From an uncultured Bacteroidales bacterium (GTDB taxonomy: Bacteria; Bacteroidota; Bacteroidia; Bacteroidales; Paludibacteraceae): DNA of 44,246 nt. Below, piece after piece: positions 1 through 6,548 of this stretch; positions within the stretch are counted from its first letter, which is position 1, and the number at the start of each line of letters is the position of its first letter. Under the pieces are notes generated by a model, which was not told the origin of the DNA, made no database searches, and saw nothing but the letters and a program-made list of their open reading frames with translations. The stretch is taken from positions 1 through 44,246 of the forward strand of contig CACZOA010000055.1 of NCBI GenBank assembly GCA_902782665.1, written 5' to 3'. The translations under genes were made by a program, and so were the position numbers.

Positions 1-2
1 AC

Positions 3-1349
3 GCTCCTATCCACGGACATGACAAAGAGAACAACTATACCTACACTGATTTCAAGATGCTGGAGAGTGCGTCGAACGGAGTGGATTTTCAGCGTCGTCG
101 CATGAAAATTTTCAAAAATGATTCACTAATTTTGACACGCTATTACTTCTCGGATTACGAGGAGGAGCGTTATGCCGACGGAAGAGTCAGGAAGATTGAC
201 TACATAATCGGTCCGACAGGGGTGGTAGGAGTGAGGATCTCCACAAACGGAACAGATACCTTTCTCCATGCCTTCACAGACAGGTTTGGAAATCTCGTGA
301 TGCTTGCGGATGAGGAAGGAAATGTGGTGGAAAGGCTTGCATACGATCCGTGGGGAGCGAGACGTAATCCTGACGACTGGACAAAGCCCGACACAGCGAG
401 ACATCTGTTGCCTCGAGGTTATTCCATGCATGAGCATCTCGATTGTCTGGGACTCATCAACATGAACGCGAGAGTCTACGAGCCAGCGACCTGCAGTTTC
501 CTCAGCCCCGATCCGCTCATCGCTAACGAGAATAACTGGTTGAACTACAACAGATACTTGTATTGTCTTGGCAATCCAGTGAAATTTGCCGATCCGACGG
601 GAATGCAGGTATTAAATCCCACTTATGATGTGGAGGGTATTTACAAGTATCTCCCTTTGCCGATAAATGTGCCGGAACCAAGTTTTGATTATATCGTTAC
701 CGACAACAGTTGGGAAGAGCAGGCGATGGCAACAGTGAGATTCAACAATGCGATGTATGAGCTCAATAAGGTCATTACTGCAGGTACAAATAATGCATTG
801 GCATTTATTGATCACGATCGTAATGCCGCTGTCCAAAGAGCTTTAGCAAATGCGGCTATGGCTTCTACTCAGTCAGATGCGGCAGGAAAGGCGGCTGGTG
901 ATGTAGGAAGAAATGCATTAGGTTCAAATAATTGTTATGCAGTTGTTGTTAATGGGGATCTTCAGAAACAAAAATTCTCTACATTCGACAAAATCAACAT
1001 GACAGTGACAGGCACAAATGCCGTAATAACAAATGCCGACTTTATGCTTTATTGTGAAGAAATCAAACTGGCATCGGATTACGGAAAAGTTGGCAAGGCA
1101 ATGTCTGTTGGAGGCAAGGCTTTTGGAGTTGTAGGGTCTGTATTTGGCATGGTTGGTGGATATTTCAATATTTCAGATGGCAATTATGTACGAGGAGGTT
1201 TTGACGTAGGTATGTCTATTGCCTCTTTAGGAGCAACAGGTCTTATGTGGGCAGGACTAATTTCAAATCCTGCAGGTTGGACAATAATAGGAATATCATG
1301 TATATATTCCGTTGCCACATTAGGATATGATATTTATAAATCACATTAA
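3..1349 (+). CDS. Rhs-family protein, C-terminal part (5' truncated by window edge)
   Basis: The frame is open from the first bases, so the gene starts outside the window. Residues up to about 185 (counted from the first internal Met, position 57) are RHS repeat-associated core: YDPWG, RGYSMHEHLDCLGLINMNAR, FLSPDP, then NRYLYCLGNP and the terminal DPTGMQ. In this family the core forms a shell and the sequence after it is a variable toxin. Here the variable part is about 245 aa. It contains an AAGDVGRNA motif and ends in glycine-rich hydrophobic segments (about residues 345-425), which suggests a membrane-inserting rather than enzymatic toxin; that is inference. A small membrane protein, the probable immunity protein, starts 11 bp downstream. 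The tail resembles that of the cassette at 1957-2790. The delivery route is not visible. Confidence 0.9.
   Translation, partial: APIHGHDKENNYTYTDFKMLESASNGVDFQRRRMKIFKNDSLILTRYYFSDYEEERYADGRVRKIDYIIGPTGVVGVRISTNGTDTFLHAFTDRFGNLVMLADEEGNVVERLAYDPWGARRNPDDWTKPDTARHLLPRGYSMHEHLDCLGLINMNARVYEPATCSFLSPDPLIANENNWLNYNRYLYCLGNPVKFADPTGMQVLNPTYDVEGIYKYLPLPINVPEPSFDYIVTDNSWEEQAMATVRFNNAMYELNKVITAGTNNALAFIDHDRNAAVQRALANAAMASTQSDAAGKAAGDVGRNALGSNNCYAVVVNGDLQKQKFSTFDKINMTVTGTNAVITNADFMLYCEEIKLASDYGKVGKAMSVGGKAFGVVGSVFGMVGGYFNISDGNYVRGGFDVGMSIASLGATGLMWAGLISNPAGWTIIGISCIYSVATLGYDIYKSH
475..608 (+). repeat. Rhs core 134-bp repeat, copy 1 (in the expressed gene)
   Basis: This segment encodes VYEPATCSFLSPDP through DPTGMQ. 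It recurs at 1892-2025 and 3274-3407 with a few substitutions and no indels, always directly before a different variable region. Such shared core ends allow homologous recombination to swap C-termini. Confidence 0.9.
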
Positions 1350-1360
1350 TTATATTATGT

Positions 1361-1777
1361 ATGAAAGAGTTTTTATATAAAAATATATCTAACATATACC
1401 ATTCTTATGTAGAGAAAAATGGCACTATGAATGGAGCAAGTTCGTTATTAAGTATTTTTTTTGGATTTGTTTTCATGGCTACATTTCTTTTATTTCTTGT
1501 TTATTTAGAAAAAAAATGGGGGCTAAATTGTAATACTTATTACATGAATATGTTTCGTATTGAGTTTAGCCGTTTAGAAAGGATTAATTTGCTCCCGTGT
1601 GCTATTCCTCCATATTTATTTGGTTATTTATTCACGTATTTCTTTTTGACTCATAATAAAAGAGAAGAAAAGATATACAAAATGTATGATATATGTGACA
1701 AAAAGATGGGGGTGTTATTCTTCTTTGTGTACCCATATATTCCACTTGTTTTATTATTTATATTGATTATTATCTAA
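1361..1777 (+). CDS. Putative Rhs immunity protein, integral membrane
   Basis: This 138-aa protein has about three hydrophobic helices (roughly residues 25-50, 75-95 and 115-138) and no signal cleavage site. I do not recognise a named family. It begins 11 bp after the Rhs toxin stop codon, the normal place for a cognate immunity gene. It is clearly related to the 130-aa protein at 2806-3198, which sits in the same place behind the second C-terminus: both share the pattern of an N-terminal amphipathic segment, an F(L/V)xFLxxxE(K/R)xxG motif after the first helix, an AIPP/VIPP motif, and a hydrophobic end. A membrane immunity protein fits a toxin with membrane-spanning segments. The immunity role is inferred from position and pairing. 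Confidence 0.72.
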   Translation: MKEFLYKNISNIYHSYVEKNGTMNGASSLLSIFFGFVFMATFLLFLVYLEKKWGLNCNTYYMNMFRIEFSRLERINLLPCAIPPYLFGYLFTYFFLTHNKREEKIYKMYDICDKKMGVLFFFVYPYIPLVLLFILIII

Positions 1778-1822
1778 TTTTAGTTTCAGAGTAATCATAG
1801 GAGTTGTATTTTTGAAGATTTC

Positions 1823-1839
1823 CAAGGGCAGAGCCCTTG
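1823..1839. terminator. Hairpin after first immunity gene, possible terminator
   Basis: A perfect 7-bp stem CAAGGGC / GCCCTTG with a 3-nt loop lies 45 bp after the immunity stop codon. There is no clean T-run after it (CCCCTTT follows), so termination is uncertain; it may be part of the cassette boundary. Confidence 0.4.
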
Positions 1840-1853
1840 CCCCTTTCCATTCT

Positions 1854-1874
1854 GCGAGCACGTAAGAGCGAGCG
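1854..1874. repeat. Cassette-boundary repeat, copy A
   Basis: A 21-bp GCGAGC...GAGCGAGCG element lies just upstream of the second Rhs core repeat. It recurs with about four differences at 3235-3255 before the third core repeat. The intact gene at 475 lacks it, so it marks silent cassettes. Confidence 0.65.
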
Positions 1875-1891
1875 AAAAAAATGAAGAATCA

Positions 1892-2025
1892 TCTACGAGC
1901 CAGCCACATGCAGTTTCCTCAGCCCCGATCCGCTTATTGCTGACGAGAATAACTGGTTGAACTACAACAGATACTTGTATTGCCTCGGCAATCCGGTGAA
2001 GTTTGCAGATCCGACGGGAATGCAG
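1892..2025 (+). repeat. Rhs core 134-bp repeat, copy 2
   Basis: Near-identical to 475-608 and in the same frame as the downstream C-terminus. An in-frame TGA stands at 1882-1884, just before the repeat, so this copy is cut off from any upstream reading frame. Confidence 0.9.
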
Positions 2026-2790
2026 ATTGTCACTCCATCAGATATGCCTCTCACTGGTCCGACGGGAGTGGTGCCACAGAATGGAGGCGGGGCGTTTGGC
2101 GTGGTCAACACATATTGGGAATACGATCCATCCAATTCGTGTAATCCAGTATGGTTGGTTGTTGAGGGCAGCTACAATGGCACCAACAACTCCAACGACT
2201 ATTTTGTGAATTATGCGACATCTGGAAACTCCATTTATGTAGCATCTGTTACAGCAGACCACAAAAATGCGATTGATTGGCAGATTGCGAATGCAGGTGC
2301 AAAGGCGATGGAGGCGGCAAGAGCAGCGGGAGATGTGGGAAGAAATGCAACTATTGGACCATATTCAGGAAACTTTAATGAATGGATGGTTGAAACGCCT
2401 AAAAATCCATTTACAGACAAAAAATATAATGGACATAGCATTGTGGATATAGGTTCTATTATTTCAGGCAGTATTGGAATTTCGACGGCATGGACTGAGC
2501 AAGTATTAGCTAGTGTTGAGGTAGACCTTCTTAGGAATTGTGGCACCGCAGGCAAAATTATGGGAGGTGCAAGTGTTGGCTTGGGAATTGTCGGATTAGG
2601 GTTTGGTGTATGGGGAGGACATGAAACACTAAAAGCTGGTAATCAAAGAGGATGGCTGGACATGGGTGTTGCAATTGCTGGAGGAGGTACAGCAATTGCC
2701 ATGACAATTGGAATTATCGGATCTGGAGGATGGATGGTAGTTATTCCTTGTGCTATTTATGGTTTTGCTGTAGGAGTTTATGATTGGTAA
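1957..2790 (+). CDS. Silent (orphan) Rhs C-terminal toxin cassette
   Basis: The open frame runs from 1885 to the stop at 2788-2790 and has no ATG near its start; the first plausible initiator is TTG at 1957. The product would start inside the Rhs core (NYNRYLYCLGNP, DPTGMQ) and carry about 255 aa of variable region. The variable part shares AAGDVGRNA and a glycine-rich hydrophobic tail with the C-terminus at 610-1349 but is otherwise strongly diverged, so the two are related toxins of different specificity. It lacks most of the core, a start codon and a recognisable promoter, so it is probably a stored cassette that is expressed only after recombination into the full gene. A paralogous immunity gene follows after 15 bp. 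Confidence 0.75.
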   Translation: MNYNRYLYCLGNPVKFADPTGMQIVTPSDMPLTGPTGVVPQNGGGAFGVVNTYWEYDPSNSCNPVWLVVEGSYNGTNNSNDYFVNYATSGNSIYVASVTADHKNAIDWQIANAGAKAMEAARAAGDVGRNATIGPYSGNFNEWMVETPKNPFTDKKYNGHSIVDIGSIISGSIGISTAWTEQVLASVEVDLLRNCGTAGKIMGGASVGLGIVGLGFGVWGGHETLKAGNQRGWLDMGVAIAGGGTAIAMTIGIIGSGGWMVVIPCAIYGFAVGVYDW

Positions 2791-2805
2791 ATAAATATTA
2801 TTTAT

Positions 2806-3198
2806 ATGGTTAAAAATTATATAGAAAAGAGTTTGGCTAATTATTTCAATGCTTACAAAAAAGCGAATAGTACTCTCGAAAGAAGTAATTTTGTACTTAG
2901 TGGATTCATTGCCATTGCTTTTTTTACTAATTTTTTGGTTTTTCTTCTTTTTATGGAACGAGTTTTTGGGGTACCATTAGCTACATTGTATGATAGTGTG
3001 TTCTCAAATGGTCTTTCGGCAGTTATTCCTCCAATGATTATATTTTGGTCTATTTCGTACTACTGTATTAAACGTTTGAACATACAAAGAAAGGTTTGTG
3101 AAAAATACTCTTGTGCAGAAGGTTATAAATTTATGTTTTTTTGGGGAACTCTCTTTATTCCAGTTTTGATAATGGCCATTCTGATAGAATTTGTATAA
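2806..3198 (+). CDS. Putative Rhs immunity protein 2, integral membrane
   Basis: This 130-aa protein has three hydrophobic segments (about residues 28-52, 66-88 and 108-130). It is paralogous to the protein at 1361-1777: same length class, same helix spacing, shared VIPP motif before the second helix and a hydrophobic C-terminus. It starts 15 bp after the silent Rhs C-terminus. Keeping an intact immunity gene behind a silent toxin is typical of orphan Rhs cassettes, because it protects against siblings or competitors that deploy that toxin. The immunity function is inferred from context; I recognise no named domain. Confidence 0.7.
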   Translation: MVKNYIEKSLANYFNAYKKANSTLERSNFVLSGFIAIAFFTNFLVFLLFMERVFGVPLATLYDSVFSNGLSAVIPPMIIFWSISYYCIKRLNIQRKVCEKYSCAEGYKFMFFWGTLFIPVLIMAILIEFV

Positions 3199-3234
3199 TA
3201 AAAATTCAAAATGGAGTTTTGTCCTTCCCCTTCC

Positions 3235-3255
3235 GCGAGCCCGCAAGGGCGAGCG
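3235..3255. repeat. Cassette-boundary repeat, copy B
   Basis: GCGAGCCCGCAAGGGCGAGCG matches 1854-1874 at about 17 of 21 positions. With its flanks it can form a hairpin: CCGC, two mismatches, GCCC, loop GCAA, GGGC, two mismatches, GCGG. Confidence 0.65.
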
Positions 3256-3272
3256 GAAAAGATTGAGGAATC

Positions 3273-3455
3273 GTCTATGAGCCAGCAACATGCAGTTTCC
3301 TCAGTCCCGATCCGCTTATTGCTGACGAGGAGAACTGGTTGAACTACAACAGATACTTGTATTGCCTCGGCAATCCAGTGAAGTTTGCCGATCCGACGGG
3401 AATGCAGGTGGATAACTATTACGATGGATACATTAAAGAATTTCGTATAAATTGA
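3273..3455 (+). pseudogene. Third Rhs core repeat with truncated C-terminus
   Basis: Bases 3274-3407 are the third copy of the 134-bp core repeat, encoding VYEPATCSFLSPDP to DPTGMQ. Only about 15 further codons follow (VDNYYDGYIKEFRIN) before a TGA at 3453-3455. An in-frame TGA stands at 3264-3266, two codons before the repeat, exactly as in copy 2. There is no immunity gene after it. It is probably a decayed or deleted third cassette; a very short C-terminus is less likely. Confidence 0.8.
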
Positions 3456-3518
3456 TAATTTATTAAATAACAATCAATTATACACTTTTTTTGAATTTTA
3501 TTTAGAATTTTGGCATAG

Positions 3519-3535
3519 TTGGCACGGTTTTTGTA
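3519..3535 (+). promoter_or_regulatory. Candidate sigma-54 (-24/-12) promoter
   Basis: TTGGCACG, four bases, then TTGTA matches the sigma-54 pattern TTGGCACG-N4-TTGC except for GT in place of GC at -12. GG to GT spacing is correct. The predicted start near 3546 would give a transcript of about 110 nt ending at the terminator 3614-3656. Confidence 0.4.
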
Positions 3536-3613
3536 GTTAATATAGTGACGATGTGAATCGGTAATTTGTAGTTTAGTCCTAATATTAAATCCTTTTATGC
3601 TATCTATGATAGT

Positions 3614-3656
3614 AAAAAGCAGGAATTTTAACTTTTTGTTAGAATTTCTGCTTTTT
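3614..3656 (+). terminator. Rho-independent terminator without an upstream gene
   Basis: A long stem joins AAAAAGCAG(G)AATTTTAAC and GTTAGAATTTCTGCTTTTT, with a short T-rich loop and a T-run on the 3' side. The A-run on the other side means it could also act on the minus strand. Confidence 0.65.
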
Positions 3657-3777
3657 GTTTTGTCATTTTCTAAAAAAGATATATTTTTGTGTCGTAAAAC
3701 ATAAAACAAGTCGTTTTGACCACTTTTTATGTTCTAATCAAGATCTTCATATCTAAGTTATCATATTTTAGGTTTAG

Positions 3778-3812
3778 GCAGATCCCCAATTGTTTGGCGG
3801 TCTGCTTTTTTT
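3778..3812 (+). terminator. Hairpin with T-run upstream of the symporter
   Basis: GCAGATC pairs with GGTCTGC (one G-T type mismatch) and is followed by eight Ts. It lies 80 bp upstream of the symporter start and before its -7 element, so it more likely ends upstream transcription than attenuates the symporter. Confidence 0.5.
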
Positions 3813-3863
3813 ATGTCCTCGCCATAATTTAGGTTTTAGCATTCCTCATTTAGCATTTTTTCA

Positions 3864-3871
3864 TACATTTG
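3864..3871 (+). promoter_or_regulatory. -7 element (TACATTTG) for the symporter gene
   Basis: Matches Bacteroidota TAnnTTTG and lies 20 bp before the ATG at 3891. No clear -33 element was seen. Confidence 0.5.
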
Positions 3872-3890
3872 TATCAATAATTATAATAAT

Positions 3891-5507
3891 ATGGAAAACA
3901 CTAGTTATTGCTCGTTTAAAGAGAAACTCTGTTTCGCACTTGGAGACGCGAGTGCAAACATCGCATGGAGAGGTGTCGCTGCCTTCCTTACAATCTATTA
4001 CACCGATGTATTCGGTCTTACTCCTGCTTCTGTCGGTTGGTTAATGCTTATCTGTCGTTGGAGCGACGGTGCGAGCGACGTCGCCATGGGTATGATTGGC
4101 GACATGACAAAATCCAAATATGGACATTTCCGTCCTTGGATACTTTGGACAGCCATTCCTCTTGGTGTGATTCTTTCTTTATTGTTTACCGCACCAGACT
4201 GGAGCTACGAAATGAAACTCGTCTACGCATACACTACTTATCTCCTCTTTACTACAATCTACACTGCCAACAATATCCCTTATGGAGCCTTGATGGCCGT
4301 GATGACTCCTAATGAAAATGAGCGCACATCTCTTGGTTCTTTCCGTATGATCGGTGCTTTCACAGGTGGTATGCTCGTACAAGGATCGCTTCTTGCGTTA
4401 GTGGCATACTTCGGCAACGTCAACCCGACTATCGATTTGGAACAAAAAGCTGATACTGAATATGTGGTGACAGTCTCGTCGCCTGAAAACGTGAAGAATG
4501 CAAAAATCAGCACTCAGCATGGTCTGTTCGGTAGCGTCGCTAAATTTCAGATGTTGGGAGACACTGCGGCTCCAACACTTGGAAAAAGTTTTGAGATGAA
4601 AGCAGATGAGAAATATACTTTCACAATCACTGGCGAAAGCGACCTGACTAAAGATAACATCTCACTTATCAACCAAAGCACAGGTTACAGCAATAGTATA
4701 TATATCATGAGTGCAATCCTTGTACTTTGTATGTTCCTGACATTCTGGGGAACAAGAGAGCGTGTGGCTCCAGACGAAAAACAGGAGGATAACCTTTTGC
4801 AAGATTTGAAAGACCTTGTTAGAAACAAGCCTTGGTTTATTCTTCTTGTTGTCGGTCTCGGATTCAATATCTACAACAATTTGAAAACAGGTATCATCGC
4901 CATCTACTTCACCCACTATGTGGGCAACGCGGCACTTGCAGGAATATATTTTATAGCTTTGATGCTTATCAGTATCGTAGCAGCAATGATCACTCCTTCA
5001 TTGAGTAAAAAATTCGGTAAAAAGAACGTTTTCATTGGTTCAATGATAGCGACATCCATTGTCAACACTATGCTCTATTTCTTCGGTCCAACTCAGATTC
5101 TTATGATTTTCGCAGTCGGAATCACATCTGAACTTTTCGCAGCTATCCTCCCTACCCTGTTCTTTGGAATGCTTGGAGACGCTGCCGACTACGGAGAAAA
5201 GATGTTTGGACGCCGTGCCACTGGACTTGTTTACTCAGCCGGAAGTTTTGCGACAAAATTCGGTGGTGGTATCGCAGGGGCAATCATCGGTGCTGTGCTT
5301 GGAATGTACGGTTATGACGGACAAGATTCATCAGCAGTCCAGAATGCCGTGCCTGGAATCATCAACCTTATGAGTTGGATCCCTGCAGTGATCTGCTTGG
5401 CATTCACATTCGTGATGTCTTTCTATCCGATCACATCCGTCGCTGAAATAAAAGTTCCAATAATTAAAGACGAATCAAAAGACTTAACAATAAACGATGA
5501 AAATTAA
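3891..5507 (+). CDS. GPH-family sugar:cation symporter (MelB-like MFS transporter)
   Basis: This 538-aa inner-membrane protein resembles glycoside-pentoside-hexuronide:cation symporters, which import sugars with Na+ or H+. The N-terminal half carries the family pattern: a YYTDVFG segment after helix 1, CRWSDGASDVAMG in helix 2 with acidic D59 and D63 at the positions of the MelB cation-site aspartates, and GHFRPWI before helix 3. It is longer than usual for the family (about 450-500 aa) because about 90 polar residues (176-268) are inserted between helices 5 and 6, a loop that should face the periplasm. The ATG at 3891 is chosen from the family N-terminus and the upstream -7 element. Its last 11 bp overlap the next gene, so the two are probably translated together. 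The substrate cannot be told. Confidence 0.85.
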   Translation: MENTSYCSFKEKLCFALGDASANIAWRGVAAFLTIYYTDVFGLTPASVGWLMLICRWSDGASDVAMGMIGDMTKSKYGHFRPWILWTAIPLGVILSLLFTAPDWSYEMKLVYAYTTYLLFTTIYTANNIPYGALMAVMTPNENERTSLGSFRMIGAFTGGMLVQGSLLALVAYFGNVNPTIDLEQKADTEYVVTVSSPENVKNAKISTQHGLFGSVAKFQMLGDTAAPTLGKSFEMKADEKYTFTITGESDLTKDNISLINQSTGYSNSIYIMSAILVLCMFLTFWGTRERVAPDEKQEDNLLQDLKDLVRNKPWFILLVVGLGFNIYNNLKTGIIAIYFTHYVGNAALAGIYFIALMLISIVAAMITPSLSKKFGKKNVFIGSMIATSIVNTMLYFFGPTQILMIFAVGITSELFAAILPTLFFGMLGDAADYGEKMFGRRATGLVYSAGSFATKFGGGIAGAIIGAVLGMYGYDGQDSSAVQNAVPGIINLMSWIPAVICLAFTFVMSFYPITSVAEIKVPIIKDESKDLTINDEN

Positions 5508-6492
5508 TAAATTCATAATTGTGGCAACCCTAGCATTAGGGTTGCCTTCTTGTTTTTCACAAGAGAAAAAAGCGGAGAATACGCCAAAAGTTTCGGCTAA
5601 AAAGGAGATAAAGGTAGATTTCAATGCCGACAGTGCATACAGCTACATCGCCAAACAATGTGAATTTGGACCACGTGTTCTGGAAAGCAAAGCTCATGAT
5701 AATTGCGTCAACTACCTGACAAGTGAATTGCGTCGACATGGTGCTGATATTGTGGAAGTGCAGAAATGCGACGTGGTAGATTGGGAAAAGAAGACACGTA
5801 AAGCTGAGAATATTATTGCTCATTTCAATCCGTCGGCAAAAAAGAGAGTCATTCTTTTCTCCCATTGGGATTCTCGCCCATGGGCGGATCAAGATGGCAA
5901 TGAGAAGACGCGAAAAACTCCTATCGACGGTGCGAACGACGGTGCAAGTGGTGTCGGTGTGATTTTGGAGATCGCACGTCAGTATAAAAATTCTGATATG
6001 AAAATAGGTCTCGACGTAGTGTTCTTCGACGCTGAAGACTTGGGTGAACCGACATTCATCACAGGAGGCAGAGGAAACAACGACTCTTGGTGTCTTGGTT
6101 CACAATACTGGGCACAGAATTATAAAGCCGACTCCATCGCCAAACCAAAATTCGGTATACTTCTCGACATGGTGGGCGATGCAAACGCAAAATTCCATAT
6201 CGACCTTACTTCTGGAAGATTGGCAAGTATAGCAGTGACCAAGATTTGGCAGACAGCCAAAAATCTAGGCTATGACAATATCTTTGAGATGCGTGAGAGC
6301 GGTTCAATCATAGATGATCACGTATACGTGAACCAATATGCGAATATTCCGACTGTAGATATCATCGATTTCACCGCATATAGAGGATTCCCCGACACTT
6401 GGCATACACATCAGGATGTGATTGACAATATCAGCAAAAGCACTCTGAAAGCTGTAGGAAAAACGTTAATGACTGTTTTGGCTAAAGAATAA
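5497..6492 (+). CDS. M28-fold lipoprotein, probable glutaminyl-peptide cyclotransferase
   Basis: This 331-aa protein has a lipoprotein signal (LPSC, lipidated Cys19) and an M28-type alpha/beta zinc-hydrolase fold. Candidate metal and catalytic residues are H123 (FSHWDSRPW), D148 (ANDGASG), E180-D181 (FFDAED), D224 (LLDMVGD) and H303/H305 (TWHTHQD). A single-zinc site with the FFDAED and SWCLGSQYWA segments is closer to bacterial type II glutaminyl cyclases, known from Porphyromonas and Prevotella, than to two-metal aminopeptidases. These cyclases convert N-terminal Gln to pyroglutamate on exported proteins, because signal peptidase often leaves Gln at position 1 in Bacteroidales. Several secreted proteins here end their signal in SAQ or NAQ, consistent with that. 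The alternative is an M28 aminopeptidase. The start overlaps the symporter by 11 bp. Confidence 0.75.
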   Translation: MKINKFIIVATLALGLPSCFSQEKKAENTPKVSAKKEIKVDFNADSAYSYIAKQCEFGPRVLESKAHDNCVNYLTSELRRHGADIVEVQKCDVVDWEKKTRKAENIIAHFNPSAKKRVILFSHWDSRPWADQDGNEKTRKTPIDGANDGASGVGVILEIARQYKNSDMKIGLDVVFFDAEDLGEPTFITGGRGNNDSWCLGSQYWAQNYKADSIAKPKFGILLDMVGDANAKFHIDLTSGRLASIAVTKIWQTAKNLGYDNIFEMRESGSIIDDHVYVNQYANIPTVDIIDFTAYRGFPDTWHTHQDVIDNISKSTLKAVGKTLMTVLAKE

Positions 6493-6496
6493 AATT

Positions 6497-6525
6497 GTAG
6501 AGACGTCGCAATGCGGCGTCTCTAC
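6497..6525. terminator. Long hairpin between convergent genes
   Basis: GTAGAGACGTCGC / GCGGCGTCTCTAC form a 13-bp stem (one mismatch) with a 3-nt loop, 4 bp after the M28 gene and 23 bp before the end of the flippase gene. There is no T-run, so it may be a palindromic repeat used as a bidirectional stop. Confidence 0.55.
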
Positions 6526-6548
6526 TAATCATTCGGTATATAGACCTA

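Larger units (their letters stand above)
3456..3890. other. Gene-free stretch between Rhs array and sugar symporter
   Basis: These 435 AT-rich bases show no convincing coding sequence; a 96-codon minus-strand frame here is low-complexity and lacks context. They hold a sigma-54-like site (3519-3535), a strong hairpin terminator (3614-3656), a second hairpin with a T-run (3778-3812) and a -7 element (3864-3871) for the symporter. Confidence 0.6.

Noticed and set aside
126-437. 103-codon minus-strand frame inside the Rhs gene
   Set aside because: Antisense to a well-supported Rhs core reading frame; no family features and no promoter.
3-3455. Rhs array as an insertion sequence with terminal repeats
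   Set aside because: No transposase or terminal inverted repeats; the repeats are coding core segments explained by Rhs tip exchange.
3419-3709. 96-codon minus-strand frame after the Rhs array
   Set aside because: Low-complexity Lys/Asn/Ile-rich sequence that runs through a hairpin terminator and into the Rhs remnant; no domain or context.
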